Shown here piece by piece: positions 41,791-50,828 of a stretch of 64,000 nucleotides of DNA. How positions within the stretch are numbered: the first letter of the stretch is position 1; each line of letters starts with the position of its first letter. Source of the DNA: Antarcticirhabdus aurantiaca (GTDB lineage: Bacteria > Pseudomonadota > Alphaproteobacteria > Rhizobiales > Rhizobiaceae); the NCBI RefSeq assembly GCF_009765365.1, contig NZ_VTOM01000003.1, positions 266,662 through 330,661 of the forward strand. Reading direction: 5' to 3'. The translations under genes and the position numbers were made by a program. Below the pieces are notes generated by a model. The model saw only the letters and a program-made list of their open reading frames with translations. It searched no databases and had not been told where the DNA came from.

Positions 41791-42279
41791 ATGAGCGTGG
41801 CCTTCGTAAAGGAGCCGAACGAGGATCAGGTGGAGGCGCTGCCCGAGCGCGACCTCGGCACCGAGCCGAACTTCGTGACGCCGCGCGGCCTTCGCCTTCT
41901 CGACCGGGAGATCGAGACCAACGAGGCGGCGCTCGATGACGCCCGCGCCAAGGGCGACAAGATCGCCATGGCGATGATCAACCGCGACCTGCGCTACTGG
42001 CGCGCGCGGCGCTCGACGGCCCAGGTGGTCGCGCCGCAGGCCGACAGCGACCTCGTGCAGTTCGGCCACGCGGTCGAGATCCGCCGCCCGAACGGGCGGA
42101 CGCAGACCTTCCGGATCGTCGGCATCGACGAGGCCGATCCGCCGCAGGGACGGATCTCCTACCTGTCGCCGCTCGCCCGCCAGCTCGTCGGCAAGGAAGA
42201 GGGCGACACGGTGCGGGCCGGCCCGGACGACGCCGAGATCGTCGCGATCCGCCTCGACGAGGATGCGCCGATCCCCTGA
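41791..42279 (+). CDS. GreA/GreB-family transcription factor
   Basis: A 162-aa protein. The N-terminal part (LLDREIETNEAALDDARAKGD and RDLRYWRARRS) is a helical hairpin as in the Gre coiled coil, and the C-terminal domain (FGHAVEIRRPNGRTQTFRIVGIDEAD and SPLARQLVGKEEGDTV in part) is the FKBP-like GreA/GreB domain. It should bind the RNA polymerase secondary channel and stimulate transcript cleavage or act as a competitor. A GGAAGGAGA ribosome site precedes the ATG. Likely an additional Gre paralogue rather than the housekeeping GreA, based on the shortened coiled coil. Confidence 0.87.
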   Translation: MSVAFVKEPNEDQVEALPERDLGTEPNFVTPRGLRLLDREIETNEAALDDARAKGDKIAMAMINRDLRYWRARRSTAQVVAPQADSDLVQFGHAVEIRRPNGRTQTFRIVGIDEADPPQGRISYLSPLARQLVGKEEGDTVRAGPDDAEIVAIRLDEDAPIP

Positions 42280-42380
42280 GCGTGGACGCGCGTGGATGAT
42301 GGTCGAAGGCGCTTCGAGGGAACGCGCGGGCTGCCTCGACGCTTCGGGGAGACCGCAGGCGGATTATCGAGGACTGATCC

Positions 42381-43358
42381 ATGACCCACTTCGCCCCTCC
42401 CGGCCCGCTCGGTTTCGGCGGCGCGCCGCTCGGCAACATGTTCGAGGTCGTCGACGAGGCGACCGCGGAGGCCGCGCTCGTGGCCGCCTGGGACAGCGGC
42501 GTGCGCACCTTCGACACCGCGCCCCATTACGGCAGCGGCCTGTCCGAGCATCGATTCGGCGCGGTCCTGCGCCGCTATCCCCGCGAGGATTTCGTCCTGT
42601 CGACGAAGGTCGGGCGGCTGCTGCGCCCGGATCCGAGCCGCCCCGAGAACCCGCCCTTCAAGCACGGCCTGCCGTTTCGGGTCGAGGTCGACTACTCCTA
42701 CGACGCGACGATGCGCTCGATCGAGGACAGCCGGCAGCGGCTCGGGCTCGCCGAGATCGACGTCGCCTTCGTCCACGACGTGGCGGCCGACCATCTCGGG
42801 GACGCCTGGACCGAGCAGTTCGAGATCGCCCGAAAAGGTGCCTTCCGCGCCCTCAGCGAATTGCGCGACCAGGGCGTCATCAAGGGCTGGGGCCTCGGCG
42901 TGAACCTCACGGAGCCTTGCGTGCGGGCGCTGGAGGAAGCCGATCCCGACGTCTTCCTGCTCGCCGGGCGCTACAGCCTCCTGAACCAGCCGGCGCTCGA
43001 CAGGCTCTTCCCGATGTGCGCCGAGCGCGGCGTCCACGTCGTGGTCGGCGGCCCCTACAACAGCGGCCTTCTCGCCGGCGGACGGACCTTCGAGTACCAG
43101 GACGCGCCGCCCGAGATGGTGGAGAAGCGCGACCGAATCGCGGCGATCTGCGAGCGCCACGGCGCCGACATCCGCTCGGCGGCGCTGCAGTTCTGCGCCG
43201 CGCATCCCGTTGTCGCCGCGATCATCCCCGGCGCCAAGCGGCCGGAGAAGGTGCGCGAGAACGCCCGCCTGATGGCGCAGAGCGTGCCGGCCGCGGTCTG
43301 GGAGGAGCTGCGCCGCGAGGGCCTGATCCCGGAGAACGCGCCGGTCCCGACGTCCTGA
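42381..43358 (+). CDS. aldo/keto reductase (pyridoxal or aldose dehydrogenase-like)
   Basis: A 325-aa (beta/alpha)8 barrel oxidoreductase. The catalytic tetrad is visible: Asp and Tyr in TFDTAPHYGSG, Lys in LSTKVGRLL and His in VAFVHDV. Features such as FGGAPLGNMF, LRPDPSRPENP and AGRYSLLNQPALDRLFP are typical of the subgroup annotated as pyridoxal 4-dehydrogenase, L-fucose or D-threo-aldose dehydrogenase. NAD(P) binding is in AAIIPGAKRPEKVREN. The substrate cannot be fixed from sequence. An SDR gene follows 19 bp downstream. Confidence 0.9.
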   Translation: MTHFAPPGPLGFGGAPLGNMFEVVDEATAEAALVAAWDSGVRTFDTAPHYGSGLSEHRFGAVLRRYPREDFVLSTKVGRLLRPDPSRPENPPFKHGLPFRVEVDYSYDATMRSIEDSRQRLGLAEIDVAFVHDVAADHLGDAWTEQFEIARKGAFRALSELRDQGVIKGWGLGVNLTEPCVRALEEADPDVFLLAGRYSLLNQPALDRLFPMCAERGVHVVVGGPYNSGLLAGGRTFEYQDAPPEMVEKRDRIAAICERHGADIRSAALQFCAAHPVVAAIIPGAKRPEKVRENARLMAQSVPAAVWEELRREGLIPENAPVPTS

Positions 43359-43377
43359 GGCGGACGGGCCGCGCGCG

Positions 43378-44073
43378 ATGCGATCTCTGCCGGAGGGATT
43401 CCGGGCCGTCGTGATCGGACGCTCGGGCGGCATCGGCTCGGCGGTCGCCGCCCGCCTCGAAGCCGATCCGCGCTGCGGCGAGGTCGTCGGCCTGTCGCGA
43501 GCGGAGGGCTTCGATCTTCTCGACGAGGCGTCGATCGAAGCGGCGGCGCGGCGGCTGGCGTCGACCGGCGGGCCGCTCGACCTCGTCTTCGACGCCACCG
43601 GCGCGCTGCAGATCGACGGCTACGGCCCGGAAAAGACCCTGCGCGCCCTCGGTCCGGCGGGAATGGCGATGCAGTTCGCGGTCAACGCCATCGGTCCGGC
43701 GCTGGTGCTCAAGCACTTCGCGCCGCTCCTGCCGCGTGAGCGGCGCGGCCTGTTCGCGACCCTGTCGGCGCGGGTCGGCTCGATCGGCGACAATCGGCTG
43801 GGCGGCTGGATCTCCTATCGCTCGGCGAAGGCGGCGCTGAACCAGATCGTGCGCACCGCCGCGATCGAGATCGCCCGCACGCATCCTCGGGCGGTCGTCG
43901 TCGCGCTGCATCCGGGCACGGTCGCCACGCGGCTCTCCGACCCCTTCGCCGGACAGCGCGACCGGCTGTCGCCGGACGCCGCCGCCGCGGCCCTCCTCGA
44001 AACGCTCGACGGCATGACGCCCGAGCGCACCGGCACCTTCCACGCCTATGACGGGTCTTCCATCGCGTGGTGA
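43378..44073 (+). CDS. SDR family oxidoreductase, C-factor-like
   Basis: A 231-aa short-chain dehydrogenase with the cofactor motif GRSGGIGSAV, a Ser in TLSARVGSIG and the YRSAK Tyr/Lys pair. Segments such as MQFAVNAIGPALVLKHFAPLLP and LHPGTVATRLSDPFAG are characteristic of the CsgA (C-factor)-like group of SDRs, whose substrates are not known. It follows the aldo/keto reductase by 19 bp and is convergent with the MFS gene. Confidence 0.87.
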   Translation: MRSLPEGFRAVVIGRSGGIGSAVAARLEADPRCGEVVGLSRAEGFDLLDEASIEAAARRLASTGGPLDLVFDATGALQIDGYGPEKTLRALGPAGMAMQFAVNAIGPALVLKHFAPLLPRERRGLFATLSARVGSIGDNRLGGWISYRSAKAALNQIVRTAAIEIARTHPRAVVVALHPGTVATRLSDPFAGQRDRLSPDAAAAALLETLDGMTPERTGTFHAYDGSSIAW

Positions 44074-44089
44074 GCGCAGCCGCGTCGCC

Positions 44090-45436
44090 TCAGGAGGCGC
44101 CGCTGTCCCGCAGGCCGCGGCGCTTGTTGTAGGCGAGTGCGGCGAGCGTGCAGGCCGCGCCCGACAGGAGGTAGAGCGCGATCGCGCCGACGCCGAACAG
44201 CGACGTCAGGCCGAGGGCGACGAAGGGTGCGAAGCCCGCGCCGATCAGCCAGGCCAAGTCCGAGGTGAGCGCCGAGCCGGTGTAGCGGTTCTGCGAGGTG
44301 AAGTTCGACGCCGTCGCGCCCGCCGCCTGGCCGTGGGACAGGCCGAGGAGCGCGAAGCCGATGTAGACGAAGGCCGTCTGGCCCGCCGAGCCGCCGCCGA
44401 GGAGGAAGGGCGTCGCGAGCGCGAAGACGGCGATGGCGCCGGCGCAGATGCCGAGCACCTTCCGGCGGCCGATGCGGTCGGCGATCAGGCCCGACAGCGC
44501 CATGCAGACTAGGCAAAGGGCGGCCCCGCCGAGCTGCGTCAGCAGGAACTCGCCGATCGAGCGGTTGGAATAGATGTCGATGTAGGAGAGCGGGAAGATC
44601 GTCACGAGGTGGAACAGCGCGAAGCCCGCCAGCGGCACGAAGGCGCCGAGAAGGATCGCAGATCCCTGCTCGCGCAGGAGCTCCATCACTCGCACCGGCT
44701 TCAGGTCGCGGCTCTCGTAGAGCTGGATGAAGTCCTCCGTCGCGATGAGGCGCAGCCGCGCGAAGAGCGCCACGACGTTGATGGTGAAGGCGACGAAGAA
44801 GGGATAGCGCCAGCCCCAGCCGAGGAAGTCCTCCTGGGACAGGTTGAGGACGAAGAAGGCGAAGAGCGCGCTCGCCACGATGAAGCCGATCGGGCCGCCG
44901 AGCTGGGGCAGCATGGCGTACCAGCCGCGCTTCTTTTCCGGCACGTTCAGCGCCAGGAGCGAGGCGAGGCCGTCCCAGGCGCCGCCGAGCGCGAAGCCCT
45001 GCCCCGCGCGGAACAGGATCAGCGCCGCGATCGCCCAGTTGCCGATGGTGGCGTAGCCCGGCAGGAACGCGATCGCCGCCGTCGAGCCGCCGAGCAGGAA
45101 GAGCGCGATCGTCAGCTTGACGCCGCGCCCGTGCCGCCGGTCGACCTCCATGAACAGGATCGAGCCGATCGGGCGCACCACGAAGGCGAGGCCGAAGATC
45201 GCGAAGCAGTAGAGCGTCGCGGTCAGCTGGTCGAGAAAGGGGAAGATCAGGGCCGGGAAGACCAGGATCGAGGCGATGCCGTAGACGAAGAAGTCGAAGG
45301 CTTCCGAAGCGCGGCCGATGACGACGCCGATGGCGATCTCGGCCGGGCGCACGTGGCCGTCGGAGGAGACCTGCCGGGCGTCGGCCTCCAGCCCCCGAGA
45401 CGTCGGCAAGCCCTGCGTTGTGGTTGTGGCGGCCAT
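44090..45436 (-). CDS. MFS transporter of the metabolite:H+ symporter type
   Basis: A 448-aa protein with 12 predicted transmembrane helices. The start ATG 45436 (GGAAGG upstream) begins MAATTTTQG; an upstream ATG would add 36 basic residues without homology. MHS-type features are IAIGVVIGRASEAFDFFVYG, FVVRPIGSILFMEVDRRHGRG and the GRRKVL loop. Members import organic acids such as proline, betaine, alpha-ketoglutarate or shikimate. Substrate unknown. It is divergent from cyoA, with a palindrome in the gap. Confidence 0.9.
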   Translation of the reverse strand: MAATTTTQGLPTSRGLEADARQVSSDGHVRPAEIAIGVVIGRASEAFDFFVYGIASILVFPALIFPFLDQLTATLYCFAIFGLAFVVRPIGSILFMEVDRRHGRGVKLTIALFLLGGSTAAIAFLPGYATIGNWAIAALILFRAGQGFALGGAWDGLASLLALNVPEKKRGWYAMLPQLGGPIGFIVASALFAFFVLNLSQEDFLGWGWRYPFFVAFTINVVALFARLRLIATEDFIQLYESRDLKPVRVMELLREQGSAILLGAFVPLAGFALFHLVTIFPLSYIDIYSNRSIGEFLLTQLGGAALCLVCMALSGLIADRIGRRKVLGICAGAIAVFALATPFLLGGGSAGQTAFVYIGFALLGLSHGQAAGATASNFTSQNRYTGSALTSDLAWLIGAGFAPFVALGLTSLFGVGAIALYLLSGAACTLAALAYNKRRGLRDSGAS

Positions 45437-45555
45437 GCCCCCATCCTTCCTGCCTAAGGCGACGCTGCGCGCCCGGATCTCGTCGGAAAGCGCGCTTCCG
45501 CGTCTTCTTTCTAGCGAATAAGATGCGAGTCGTCTGCGCGTCAAAGGGGCGGGGG

Positions 45556-45572
45556 TTGGACAAAACGTCCAA
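45556..45572. promoter_or_regulatory. palindrome TTGGAC-AAAAC-GTCCAA upstream of cyoA
   Basis: A perfect 6-bp-arm dyad, extendable by GGG/CCC with one G-T pair, 52 bp upstream of cyoA and 120 bp upstream of the divergent MFS gene. It could be an operator for one or both, or an RNA hairpin in the cyo leader. It does not obviously match the GCGGC/GTCGC pattern reported for RegA. Confidence 0.5.
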
Positions 45573-45623
45573 TCCCGCAGCGCAGCAGACAGCCGTAGAT
45601 GGCAGGCAACGAATGGAGATCAG

Positions 45624-46877
45624 ATGGCCGTGCTCCGCCGAACCCGCCTGCGCGCCCTTGCGATGCTGCCCCTGCTCGCCCTGATGGGCGGCTGTAATCT
45701 CGTGGTCATGAATCCGTCGGGCGACGTCGCCGCCCAGCAGAGCGACCTCATCGTCGTCTCGACGCTTCTGATGCTGATCATCATCGTGCCGGTGATCGCG
45801 GCGACGTTCTGGTTCGCCTATCGCTACCGCGCCTCCAACGCGCAGGCGAAGTACGATCCCGACTGGCACCACTCGACGGGCCTCGAAGTCCTGATCTGGA
45901 CGGCGCCCCTGATGATCATCATCGCGCTCGGCGCCGTCACCTGGATCTCGACCCACCTCCTCGATCCCTACCGCCCGCTCGGCCGCATCGCTCCCGGCCA
46001 GCCGGTCACCCCTGAGACGCAGACGCTCAAGGTCGAGGTCGTCGCGCTCGATTGGAAGTGGATGTTCTTCTATCCGGACTACGGCATCGCCACGATCAAC
46101 GAGCTCGCCGCGCCCGTCGACATGCCGATCGAGTTCAAGCTGACCTCGGCGGCCCAGATGACAGCCTTCTACGTGCCCGCGCTCGCCGGCATGATCTACA
46201 CCATGCCCGGCATGGAAACGACGCTCCACGCCGTGATCAACGAGGACGGCGTCTATGACGGCCTCGCATCGCACTACAACGGCCCCGGCTTCTCGCGCAT
46301 GCGCTTCAAGTTCCACGGCCTCGACCAGGCCGGGTTCGACGGCTGGGTGCAGAAGGTGAAGGCGCAGGGCGAGCCGCTGACCCGCGAAAGCTACCTTGAG
46401 GTCGAGAAGCCGAGCGAGGGCAATCCGCCGCGCTACTTCAACCTCGTCGAGCCCGGCCTCTACCAGGCCATCCTCGGCATGTGCGTCGAGCCCGGCAAGA
46501 TGTGCATGCAGGAGATGATGGCGATCGACGCGCAGGGCGGCGTCGCCGAGAACCACGAGGCGAACCGCGAGCGGCTCGTCCACGACCGCACCGGCAGCCA
46601 CGAGGGCTTCGGCTACGGCTCGAACTACGGCGGCGGCGGTCACGGCGGCTCGGAAGCCCCGGGCGCCACGACGCCGGCGTCCGGCCGCGAGTCGCGCTCG
46701 GAAGAACAGCCGGAGGGCATGACGCCCGACGAGAACGGCCCGGCGCCCGCGCCCGGCGAGAACATCCAGGACGGCCATGCCGGCCACGGCGCCGAGGGCA
46801 CGGCGCCGGGTGCCCCCGGCGCTCCGCCGCCTGCCGAGAGCGGCTCGGCCGCTCCCGCGCAGCTCAATCAACAGTAA
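45624..46877 (+). CDS. cyoA: ubiquinol oxidase subunit II
   Basis: A 417-aa lipoprotein-like subunit of the bo3-type quinol oxidase. An N-terminal signal with LMGGC (Cys24), two transmembrane helices (about residues 40-62 and 85-107) and a periplasmic cupredoxin domain are visible. CuA ligands are absent (WMFFYPDYG and HYNGPGFSRM in place), as expected for a quinol rather than cytochrome c oxidase. After about residue 310 there is an unusual ~100-residue tail rich in His, Gly, Pro and Glu, including HGGSEAPG and GHAGHGAEG, longer than in E. coli. First gene of cyoABCD. Confidence 0.95.
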   Translation: MAVLRRTRLRALAMLPLLALMGGCNLVVMNPSGDVAAQQSDLIVVSTLLMLIIIVPVIAATFWFAYRYRASNAQAKYDPDWHHSTGLEVLIWTAPLMIIIALGAVTWISTHLLDPYRPLGRIAPGQPVTPETQTLKVEVVALDWKWMFFYPDYGIATINELAAPVDMPIEFKLTSAAQMTAFYVPALAGMIYTMPGMETTLHAVINEDGVYDGLASHYNGPGFSRMRFKFHGLDQAGFDGWVQKVKAQGEPLTRESYLEVEKPSEGNPPRYFNLVEPGLYQAILGMCVEPGKMCMQEMMAIDAQGGVAENHEANRERLVHDRTGSHEGFGYGSNYGGGGHGGSEAPGATTPASGRESRSEEQPEGMTPDENGPAPAPGENIQDGHAGHGAEGTAPGAPGAPPPAESGSAAPAQLNQQ

Positions 46878-46913
46878 GCCCGACGCGACACCGATCGAAG
46901 AACAGGTCCTCCC

Positions 46914-48920
46914 ATGTTCGGAAACACCGATCTCCAGCAGCTCGTCTTCGGGCGCCTGACGCTCGACGCGATCCCGCTTCACGATCCGATCCTGCTCGTG
47001 ACCTTTGTCGTGGTCGCGCTCGGGGGCGGCGCGCTTCTCGCCGCCATCACCTACTTCCGGCTCTGGGGCTATCTCTGGACCGAATGGTTCACGAGCGTCG
47101 ATCACAAGAAGATCGGCATCATGTACATCGTCCTGGCGCTGATCATGCTGATGCGCGGCTTCGCCGACGCGCTGATGATGCGCGCCCAGCAGGCCATGGC
47201 CTTCGGCGCCAACGAGGGGTACCTCCCCCCGCACCACTACGACCAGATCTTCACCGCCCACGGCGTGATCATGATCTTCTTCGTGGCGATGCCCTTCGTC
47301 ACGGGCCTCATGAACTTCGTCGTGCCGCTGCAGATCGGCGCGCGCGACGTGTCCTTCCCCTTCCTGAACAACTTCTCGTTCTGGATGACGGCGGCCGGCG
47401 CGGTCATGGTGATGATGTCGCTCTTCGTCGGCGAGTTCGCGCGCACCGGCTGGCTCGCCTTCCCGCCGCTCTCCGGGCCGGCCTACAGTCCCGGCGTCGG
47501 CGTCGACTATTACATCTGGGCCTTGCAGATCGCGGGCGTCGGCACGCTGCTATCGGGCATCAACCTCGTCGTGACCATCGTGAAGATGCGCGCGCCGGGC
47601 ATGTCGATGATGAAGATGCCGGTCTTCACCTGGACCTCGCTCTGCACCAACGTCCTCATCGTCGCCGCCTTCCCGGTGCTGACGGCCGTTCTCACGCTGC
47701 TGATGCTCGACCGCTACGTCGGTACGAACTTCTTCTCGAACGATCTCGGCGGCAACCCGATGATGTACGTCAACCTCATCTGGATCTGGGGCCATCCGGA
47801 GGTCTACATCCTGATCCTGCCGGCCTTCGGCGTGTTCTCGGAAGTTGTCTCGACCTTCTCGGGCAAGCGCCTCTTCGGCTACGCCTCGATGGTCTACGCG
47901 ACCGTCGTCATCACGATCCTCTCCTACCTCGTCTGGCTCCACCACTTCTTCACCATGGGCTCGGGCGCCAGCGTCAACTCGTTCTTCGGCATCACGACGA
48001 TGATCATCTCGATCCCGACGGGCGCCAAGATCTTCAACTGGCTGTTCACCATGTACCGGGGCCGCGTGCGCTTCGAGGTGCCGATGCTCTGGACGGTGGG
48101 CTTCATGTTCACCTTCACCATCGGCGGCATGACCGGCGTTCTCCTCGCCGTGCCTCCGGCCGACTTCGTCCTTCACAACTCGCTGTTCCTCGTCGCCCAC
48201 TTCCACAACGTCATCATCGGCGGCGTCCTGTTCGGCATGTTCGCCGGCACGGTCTACTGGTTCCCGAAGGCCTTCGGCTTCAAGCTCGACCCGTTCTGGG
48301 GCAAGGTCTCCTTCTGGTTCTGGCTCACCGGCTTCTGGTTCGCCTTCGCGCCGCTCTACGTCCTCGGCCTGATGGGCGTGACGCGCCGCGTCCAGCACTT
48401 CGAGGACCCCTCGCTGCAGATCTGGTTCGTCATCGCCGCCTTCGGCGCGGTGCTGGTGCTGTGCGGTATCCTCGCCTTCCTCGCCTCGATCGTCGTCGCC
48501 TTCATGAAGCGCGAGGAGCTCAAGGACGTGACGGGAGACCCCTGGAACGGGCGCACCCTGGAATGGGCGACGGCCTCGCCGCCGCCGGCCTACAACTTCG
48601 CCTTCTCGCCGATCGTCCATGACAACGATGCGTTCTCCGACATGAAGAAGCGCGGCTACAAGCGCCCGCTGGAAGGCTTCCGGGCGATCCACATGCCGAA
48701 GAACACCGGCGCGGGCGTCATCCTGGCCGCCCTGAGCGTCATCTGCGGCTTCGCCATGATCTGGTACATCTGGTGGCTGGCGGCGCTCTCCTTCGTCGCG
48801 ATCATCGGCTACACGATCGCCCACAGCTTCAACTACGACCGCGACTTCCACATCCCGGTCGAGGACGTGGTGGCCGAGGAAGACCGGCGCACCCGCGCCC
48901 TCATGGCGACGGGAGCCTGA
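46914..48920 (+). CDS. cyoB: ubiquinol oxidase subunit I
   Basis: A 668-aa heme-copper oxidase catalytic subunit with about 15 transmembrane helices. The heme b ligand lies in [12 protein letters not shown], the CuB His with cross-linked Tyr in [15 protein letters not shown], the CuB pair in WLHHFFTMG and the heme o3/b ligands in VAHFHNVI. It reduces oxygen to water and pumps protons using ubiquinol. The C-terminal hydrophilic tail is like E. coli CyoB. It starts 36 bp after cyoA. Confidence 0.98.
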   Translation: MFGNTDLQQLVFGRLTLDAIPLHDPILLVTFVVVALGGGALLAAITYFRLWGYLWTEWFTSVDHKKIGIMYIVLALIMLMRGFADALMMRAQQAMAFGANEGYLPPHHYDQIFTAHGVIMIFFVAMPFVTGLMNFVVPLQIGARDVSFPFLNNFSFWMTAAGAVMVMMSLFVGEFARTGWLAFPPLSGPAYSPGVGVDYYIWALQIAGVGTLLSGINLVVTIVKMRAPGMSMMKMPVFTWTSLCTNVLIVAAFPVLTAVLTLLMLDRYVGTNFFSNDLGGNPMMYVNLIWIWGHPEVYILILPAFGVFSEVVSTFSGKRLFGYASMVYATVVITILSYLVWLHHFFTMGSGASVNSFFGITTMIISIPTGAKIFNWLFTMYRGRVRFEVPMLWTVGFMFTFTIGGMTGVLLAVPPADFVLHNSLFLVAHFHNVIIGGVLFGMFAGTVYWFPKAFGFKLDPFWGKVSFWFWLTGFWFAFAPLYVLGLMGVTRRVQHFEDPSLQIWFVIAAFGAVLVLCGILAFLASIVVAFMKREELKDVTGDPWNGRTLEWATASPPPAYNFAFSPIVHDNDAFSDMKKRGYKRPLEGFRAIHMPKNTGAGVILAALSVICGFAMIWYIWWLAALSFVAIIGYTIAHSFNYDRDFHIPVEDVVAEEDRRTRALMATGA

Positions 48921-48925
48921 CCGAC

Positions 48926-49561
48926 ATGGCGAACGCTTCGCACGCCGCCCTGGCGGGAACCGAAGAGGAGCCGCGCTTCTACGTCGCGGAAGAAGAAGGG
49001 CATGCCGAGGGCGGCACGCTCCTCGGCTTCTGGATCTACCTGATGAGCGACTGCCTCATCTTCGCGGTCCTCTTCGCCTGCTACGGCGTCTACGGCCGGT
49101 CCTTCGCGGCCGGCCCGACACCGGCCGACCTCTTCGACCTGCGCCTCATCGCCTTCGCGACGGCGATGCTGCTCTTCTCCTCCATCACCTACGGCTTCGC
49201 CATGCTGGAGATGGAGCGCAAGCGGAAGGGCGCGACGCTCCTGTGGCTCGCCGTGACCGGCCTCTTCGGCCTCGCCTTCCTCGGGGTGGAGCTCTACGAG
49301 TTCAACCACCTGATCCACGAGGGCGCCGGCCCGCAGCGCTCGGCCTTCCTGTCGTCCTTCTTCGCCCTCGTCGGCACGCACGGCCTCCACGTCACCTTCG
49401 GCGTGATCTGGCTGGTGGTGCTGATGATCCAGGTCGCCCAGCGCGGCCTCGTCGCCGACAACCGGCGCCGCCTGATGTGCCTGTCGATGTTCTGGCACTT
49501 CCTCGACGTGATCTGGATCGGCGTCTTCTCCTACGTCTACCTTCTGGGGGTGCTGCAATGA
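48926..49561 (+). CDS. cyoC: ubiquinol oxidase subunit III
   Basis: A 211-aa membrane protein with five predicted transmembrane helices, typical of quinol oxidase subunit [26 protein letters not shown] and [15 protein letters not shown] in part are family signatures, and the end [20 protein letters not shown] is diagnostic. ATG 48926 lies 5 bp after the cyoB stop, and its own stop overlaps the cyoD start. Confidence 0.97.
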   Translation: MANASHAALAGTEEEPRFYVAEEEGHAEGGTLLGFWIYLMSDCLIFAVLFACYGVYGRSFAAGPTPADLFDLRLIAFATAMLLFSSITYGFAMLEMERKRKGATLLWLAVTGLFGLAFLGVELYEFNHLIHEGAGPQRSAFLSSFFALVGTHGLHVTFGVIWLVVLMIQVAQRGLVADNRRRLMCLSMFWHFLDVIWIGVFSYVYLLGVLQ

Positions 49562-50034
49562 GCGGCGAGGTCCACGTCCTTCACGACGAGCACGAGGCCG
49601 GCCACGGCACCTTCAAGGGCTACGTCACCGGCTTCGTCCTGTCGGTCGTCCTCACCGCCATCCCCTTCTGGCTGGTGATGGGCGACGTGCTCGACGATCC
49701 GCGCGTCACCGCCTTCTTCGTCATGGCCCTGGCGGTGGTGCAGATCGTCGTCCACATGATCTACTTCCTGCACATGAACACGCAGTCAGAGGGCGGCTGG
49801 AACATGCTCGCCCTGATCTTCACCCTCGTCCTGGTGGTGATCACGATCGCGGGCTCGCTCTGGGTGATGTACCACCTCAACACCAACATGATGCTCATGC
49901 ACGGACACGAGCCGGGCGCCCTTTCGGCGCCGGCCGACCCGAGCGGCATGGGCTCGGGCCAGAACGCGGCGCCGGCACCGGCGGGCGGACACGGCGCGGG
50001 CCACGCCGGTCACGGCATGAGCGACATGCCGTGA
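49558..50034 (+). CDS. cyoD: ubiquinol oxidase subunit IV
   Basis: A 158-aa protein with three transmembrane helices ([62 protein letters not shown] in pieces), as in CyoD, which is about 110 aa in E. coli. The extra C-terminal ~45 residues ([26 protein letters not shown]) are rich in His, Met and Gly. Starts as ATGA over the cyoC stop and ends as GTGA into surf1. Confidence 0.94.
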   Translation: MSGEVHVLHDEHEAGHGTFKGYVTGFVLSVVLTAIPFWLVMGDVLDDPRVTAFFVMALAVVQIVVHMIYFLHMNTQSEGGWNMLALIFTLVLVVITIAGSLWVMYHLNTNMMLMHGHEPGALSAPADPSGMGSGQNAAPAPAGGHGAGHAGHGMSDMP

Positions 50035-50828
50035 CGCACGCGGGCGGCGCCGAGCCGCCCCGCACCCGCTCCCATCCCCGGCGCCGCGGATTGCGGGCGG
50101 CGCTTGGGATCGCTCTCCTCGGAGTCTTCGTCTCCCTCCTCGCGCTCGGCACCTGGCAGGTTCAGCGCCTCGGCTGGAAGACCGACCTCATCGCCCGCGT
50201 CGACGCGCGCCTCGCCGCCGAGCCGGTGGAGGCGCCCGGCCCGGCCGAGTGGGCGGCGATCACGCGCGAGGCCGACGAGTACCGGCGCGTCGCGCTTTCC
50301 GGCAGCTTCCTCCACGACCGCGAGACCCTGGTTCAGGCGCTGACCGAGCGCGGCGCCGGCTTCTGGGTCCTGACGCCGCTGCGCCGACCCGACGGCACGC
50401 TCGTCCTCGTCAACCGCGGCTACGTGCCGGCCGACCGGCGCGATCCGGCGAGCCGCGCGCAGGGCCAGATCGCCGGCGAGGCGACCGTGTCCGGTCTCCT
50501 GCGCCTGTCCGAACCGGGCGGCGGCTTCCTGCGCTCCAACGATCCCGCGGGCGATCGCTGGTTCTCCCGCGACATCTCCGCCATCGCGGCCGCGAAGCTG
50601 CCCGGCGAGCGCGTCGCGCCCTATTTCGTGGATGCCGACGCCGCTCCCAATCCCGGCGGGCTGCCGGTCGGCGGGCTCACCGTGGTCTCCTTCCGCAACC
50701 ATCATCTCGTCTACGCCCTCACCTGGTACGGCTTGGCCCTGCTGCTGGCAGGCGCCATGGTCTGGATCCTGCGCGAGAAGCGCCGCCGCGCCGGCCGGCC
50801 GGACGCGGCACCGGAGAGCGAAGGGTGA
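50031..50828 (+). CDS. SURF1 family oxidase assembly protein
   Basis: A 265-aa protein with a transmembrane helix near each end (ALGIALLGVFVSLLALGTW and LTWYGLALLLAGAMVWIL) and a periplasmic domain between, the SURF1/Shy1 plan. Motifs: LGTWQVQRLGWK, the GRxxVL-type RRPDGTLVLVNRGYVP and LTWYGLA. SURF1 helps insert heme into heme-copper oxidases. GTG start overlaps the cyoD stop; its stop overlaps regB. Its presence in a quinol oxidase operon indicates a role in CyoB assembly. Confidence 0.94.
   Translation: MTHAGGAEPPRTRSHPRRRGLRAALGIALLGVFVSLLALGTWQVQRLGWKTDLIARVDARLAAEPVEAPGPAEWAAITREADEYRRVALSGSFLHDRETLVQALTERGAGFWVLTPLRRPDGTLVLVNRGYVPADRRDPASRAQGQIAGEATVSGLLRLSEPGGGFLRSNDPAGDRWFSRDISAIAAAKLPGERVAPYFVDADAAPNPGGLPVGGLTVVSFRNHHLVYALTWYGLALLLAGAMVWILREKRRRAGRPDAAPESEG

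Noticed and set aside
45624..49561. Cytochrome c oxidase (ctaCDE) operon
   Set aside because: CuA ligands are missing in subunit II, the gene order and subunit IV are of the cyo type, and subunit I has the quinol oxidase tail.
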